A DNA stretch of 16,835 nt from an uncultured Eubacteriales bacterium (GTDB lineage Bacteria; Bacillota; Clostridia; Oscillospirales; Oscillospiraceae), in contig CABRZO010000031.1 in NCBI GenBank assembly GCA_902475455.1, forward strand, positions 1 through 16,835, given 5' to 3'. The notes below the pieces were generated by a model. That model was not told the origin of the DNA. It saw nothing but the letters and a program-made list of their open reading frames with translations, and searched no databases. This document shows, one piece after another, positions 14,396 to 16,835 of the stretch; the stretch's first letter is position 1; each line of letters starts with the position of its first letter. A program made the position numbers and the translations under genes.

Positions 14396-15028
14396 TTAGG
14401 CCAGCAGCTCCACAGCCCGCACCGCAGCGGAAGCGGCATCGGGGGTATAGGCATCGGCGCCGATGAGCTCACAATACTCCTGGGTCACAGGAGCGCCGCC
14501 CACCATGATCTTCACCTTATCCCGGATGCCGGCGTTCTCCACCGCCTTGACCACTTCGCCCATCACAGGCATGGTGGTGGTCAGCAGCGCGGAGCAGGCG
14601 ATAATGCCGCAGTCGTTCTCAATGGCGGCCTGGACAAACTGTTCCGGGGCCACGTCCACACCCAGGTCGATGACCTCGATGCCCTTGCCCTCCATCATCA
14701 GGCGGACCAGGTTCTTGCCGATGTCGTGCAGGTCGCCCTGGACGGTGCCGATGACAACCTTACCCACATTGGAGGCGTCCCCGTCAGCCAGATAGGGCTT
14801 CAGCAGAGCCACACCGGCGTTCATGGCCCGGGCAGCTACCAGCACCTCGGGGACAAACACCTCGTTGTTGCGGAAACGGACACCAACTTCATCCATTGCC
14901 GCCAACAGGCCCTCGTTCAGGATCTGCTGGGCAGTAAAGCCCTCTTCCAGCGCCTGGGGGACCAGCTTCTTGACCATTTTGGCCTTGCCCTTTTGCATGT
15001 TCTCATAGATTTCAGTCAGCGTACTCAT
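14396..15028 (-). CDS. Corrinoid methyltransferase carrier protein (MtbC/MttC type)
   Basis: This 210-residue corrinoid-binding protein carries a methyl group on its cobalamin between two methyltransferases. The N-terminal four-helix cap (B12-binding 2, about 1-85) precedes the Rossmann-like B12 domain with GDLHDIGKN at 98-106. H101 is the expected lower-axial cobalt ligand, in the DxHxxG motif D99/H101/G104. SAL at 146-148 and GGAPV at 177-181 complete the signature. Length and motifs match carriers for methylamines, betaines and methoxy compounds, and the substrate cannot be told from this protein. AGGAGG precedes the ATG. It sits 31 nt after the RACo-type gene, in the same operon. Confidence 0.95.
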   Translation of the reverse strand: MSTLTEIYENMQKGKAKMVKKLVPQALEEGFTAQQILNEGLLAAMDEVGVRFRNNEVFVPEVLVAARAMNAGVALLKPYLADGDASNVGKVVIGTVQGDLHDIGKNLVRLMMEGKGIEVIDLGVDVAPEQFVQAAIENDCGIIACSALLTTTMPVMGEVVKAVENAGIRDKVKIMVGGAPVTQEYCELIGADAYTPDAASAAVRAVELLA

Positions 15029-15059
15029 GGTGGTTCCTCCTCATTTTTATGTTCTGTTA

Positions 15060-16595
15060 TCACATTTCGTCGTCACTGGGAAACATCATGGCCTCCATAT
15101 AGGCCGTGTTGAATTCCTCTTTGCCGGACAGCTCGATATAGTTCATCTGCCGATGCAAGGTTTGAAGTTCATCTCGAATCTTACCGGAAAGCAAGGCCAT
15201 ACAGGCCCCCTCCGCCGCCGTGTTGCCCGCCGCCGCCGTCACCGGCAACAGCTCCTGGGGAATCATACCGATCCGGGTGGCGCTGGCGGGGCGGATATAA
15301 CTGCCAAATCCACCGGCCAGATAAAGGGCCCCGATCTCATCATACCTCACGCCATAGGCTTTGATCAATACCTGTTCTCCGGCGGCGATGGCCCCTTTGC
15401 CCAGTTGGACCTTTCTCACATCCCCCTGGGTCACCCAGACCTGTTCCGTCAGTCGGAAGGCCATCTCCCCGTCCTCGTCCTCAAACAGCCAGGGCAGCGC
15501 CTCCTGGGGGATATCGTCATCCTCCTCCGGGTCCAGGATCCGGCCCGTCTCATCCAACGCCCCCAAATCCAGCATCACAGCGATGGCATCAATGAGGCCG
15601 GAGCCACAGATGCCCACAGCTTCCACATCACCCAGGACGGAACAGATCAGCTGTCCCTCCCGGTATTCCACGGAATGAATGGCACCGGCCTTGGCGGTCA
15701 TGCCGAAGCGGATCTGGGCCCCTTCAAAGGCAGGACCCGCCGCGGTGGAACAGCATAGCAGCTTTTCGCCGCAGCCCAGCACCATCTCCCCGTTGGTGCC
15801 CACATCGATGAGCAACACCGGCTTTTCCCGGTTCTGGATGTCCACCGCCACCAGATCCGCGGTGATGTCGCCCCCCACATAGCCGGACACGGCGGGGGCG
15901 ATGTAGACTGGTCCGTCAAAGGGAAGATTCAGGCTTTGGGATGGAAGCTCCGTCCCAAAGAAAGATTGAGGCTGAAACGGCGCCCTTCCGATGCCAGAGG
16001 GATCCAGCCCCGTCAGCAGATGGCACATGGTGGTATTGGCCGCCACCGACATAGCCTTGACCTGCTCCGTCCCGATTCCGGCCTGTCGGCACACATCGCG
16101 GATCATCTCAGAAAGCTGGTCGGTGATCAACCGGGTCAGCTCTTTCAGATGCCCCTCCTCCGACGCCCGGATCCGGGAGATCACATCGGCGCCGAAGACC
16201 TGCTGACGGTTGCCCTCTCCAGCGGTGGCCACCCGAAGGCCCCGCTTCAAATTCAGCAGATGGCAGACCACCGTGGTGGTGCCGATGTCGCAGGCGATGC
16301 CGTAGCCCTCCAGCCCTTCATCCATCGTCACCTGGGCGGAAGCGCCCTGGAGCATCACATGCTGCTCCTGCTGCCGGGGTACAATCACCGTCATGCCGTC
16401 CTCTGCCAAGGTCTGGCAGGCCAATACCTTGCGGCCATCTCCCAGCTCCACGGTGCATTTACCGCATTTGCCCTGGCCGCCGCAGGGAGCAGAAAAGGTT
16501 ACGCCCTCTCTGCCCTGGAGCAGATCCAGCAACGTATCGCCGGAGTGCACGGGAACTTGAATGGTGTTCTGTCCAATTTGAATCGTGATACCCAT
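15060..16595 (-). CDS. RACo-type corrinoid activation protein (2Fe-2S ferredoxin plus ASKHA/DUF4445 domain)
   Basis: This 511-residue protein reactivates oxidised Co(II) corrinoid proteins by ATP-dependent reduction. An N-terminal [2Fe-2S] ferredoxin domain has C38, C44, C47 and C60. The ASKHA ATPase part has DIGTTT at 103-108, GYVGGD at 238-243, DVGTNGE at 264-270, GICGSGLID further on, and LYLAGGFGSYI near the C-terminus. It is shorter than the roughly 600-residue or longer RACo proteins I know. The start at 16595 is preceded by AAAAGGAGCG. An upstream ATG at 16628 lacks this and is rejected. It is the first gene of the operon and is followed 31 nt later by the corrinoid protein it probably activates. 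Confidence 0.94.
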   Translation of the reverse strand: MGITIQIGQNTIQVPVHSGDTLLDLLQGREGVTFSAPCGGQGKCGKCTVELGDGRKVLACQTLAEDGMTVIVPRQQEQHVMLQGASAQVTMDEGLEGYGIACDIGTTTVVCHLLNLKRGLRVATAGEGNRQQVFGADVISRIRASEEGHLKELTRLITDQLSEMIRDVCRQAGIGTEQVKAMSVAANTTMCHLLTGLDPSGIGRAPFQPQSFFGTELPSQSLNLPFDGPVYIAPAVSGYVGGDITADLVAVDIQNREKPVLLIDVGTNGEMVLGCGEKLLCCSTAAGPAFEGAQIRFGMTAKAGAIHSVEYREGQLICSVLGDVEAVGICGSGLIDAIAVMLDLGALDETGRILDPEEDDDIPQEALPWLFEDEDGEMAFRLTEQVWVTQGDVRKVQLGKGAIAAGEQVLIKAYGVRYDEIGALYLAGGFGSYIRPASATRIGMIPQELLPVTAAAGNTAAEGACMALLSGKIRDELQTLHRQMNYIELSGKEEFNTAYMEAMMFPSDDEM

Positions 16596-16648
16596 ATTCG
16601 CTCCTTTTACGGTGAACTGAAGCGGCATTGAGACTAGGATTTGTCTGC

Positions 16649-16654
16649 ATTATA
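16649..16654 (-). promoter_or_regulatory. Possible -10 box of the RACo operon
   Basis: A perfect TATAAT on the minus strand lies 53 nt upstream of the start. The -35 region at 17 nt spacing reads AACATC, a poor match, consistent with an activator-dependent promoter (perhaps the PocR/AraC protein). Confidence 0.45.
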
Positions 16655-16679
16655 ACAGCACGGCTTCCCGGGATGTTGG

Positions 16680-16835
16680 TAATTTTTAATCTTTTTTATA
16701 AAATTTCCGACATTTTTTACAAACTGCCCAATCTATGGATTCTTTGTGTCGTCAGCTTTGCTGAAATAGCAAAAAAACATTTCTTAAAAAACGATTGGGC
16801 GCCGCTCAGGACTGTCCCCTTCTCTGTCGGGACTG
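16680..16835. other. AT-rich intergenic region at the right edge
   Basis: No gene start is visible. It contains GCCCAATC (16726-16733) and its exact reverse complement GATTGGGC (16793-16800), enclosing a small TCAGC-TTT-GCTGA hairpin (16752-16764). Several poly-A/T runs also lie inside. It may be the leader or upstream regulatory region of the RACo operon, or the end of a gene beyond the window. I do not recognise a cobalamin riboswitch in it. Confidence 0.3.

Noticed and set aside
14296..16719. Repeated ACATTTTTT runs near 14317 and 16710 as direct-repeat regulator sites
   Set aside because: They are low-complexity AT-rich matches that are expected in such intergenic DNA, with no symmetric or phased arrangement.
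16596..16835. Possible cobalamin riboswitch upstream of the RACo operon
   Set aside because: No B12-box-like GCCACTG sequence or matching helical core was seen on either strand.

Overview
The window is GC-rich bacterial DNA with tightly packed genes, strong GGAGG-type ribosome binding sites and ATGA stop/start overlaps. The gene content is a six-gene rnfCDGEAB operon, a Gx/NusG-II/ApbE set and a corrinoid methyltransferase accessory cluster. This points to an anaerobic member of the Clostridia. I infer a gut Oscillospiraceae-type organism such as Flavonifractor or Intestinimonas relatives, but the genus is not established from sequence alone.

Left part (1-2072). An endonuclease IV-like TIM-barrel gene runs off the left edge on the minus strand. 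It is translationally coupled to an upstream YqeG-type HAD phosphatase gene. A hypothetical protein gene reads divergently on the plus strand and ends at a clear intrinsic terminator (2020-2072).

Rnf region (2100-9216). A TTGCAA/TATAAT promoter followed by a 10-bp-arm palindrome precedes rnfC-rnfD-rnfG-rnfE-rnfA-rnfB. These encode the membrane ferredoxin:NAD+ oxidoreductase that pumps ions. A perfect 14-bp hairpin separates this operon from a convergent minus-strand operon apbE, NusG-domain-II protein, Gx-family membrane protein. ApbE is the enzyme class that attaches FMN covalently to RnfG and RnfD, so the two operons plausibly form one functional unit.

Corrinoid region (9217-16595, all minus strand). 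In transcription order it holds a RACo-type corrinoid activation protein and an MtbC/MttC-type corrinoid protein, ending at a terminator. A PocR-domain AraC-family regulator follows, with its own terminator. Next come a DUF5714-type cysteine-rich protein, a CobW-type GTPase and a PadR regulator. Last is a URO-D/MtaA-type methyltransferase fused to a C-terminal thioredoxin-like domain, ending at a terminator. No substrate:corrinoid methyltransferase of the MttB, MtbB, MtaB or MtvB type is visible. The substrate-activating partner must lie outside the window, or the fusion protein takes an unusual role.

The working picture is corrinoid-dependent demethylation feeding one-carbon and ferredoxin metabolism, with Rnf converting reduced ferredoxin into an ion gradient. 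The link between the two halves is inference from proximity. No tRNA, rRNA, CRISPR array, insertion sequence or recognisable riboswitch was seen. No gene-free stretch exceeds 300 bases.
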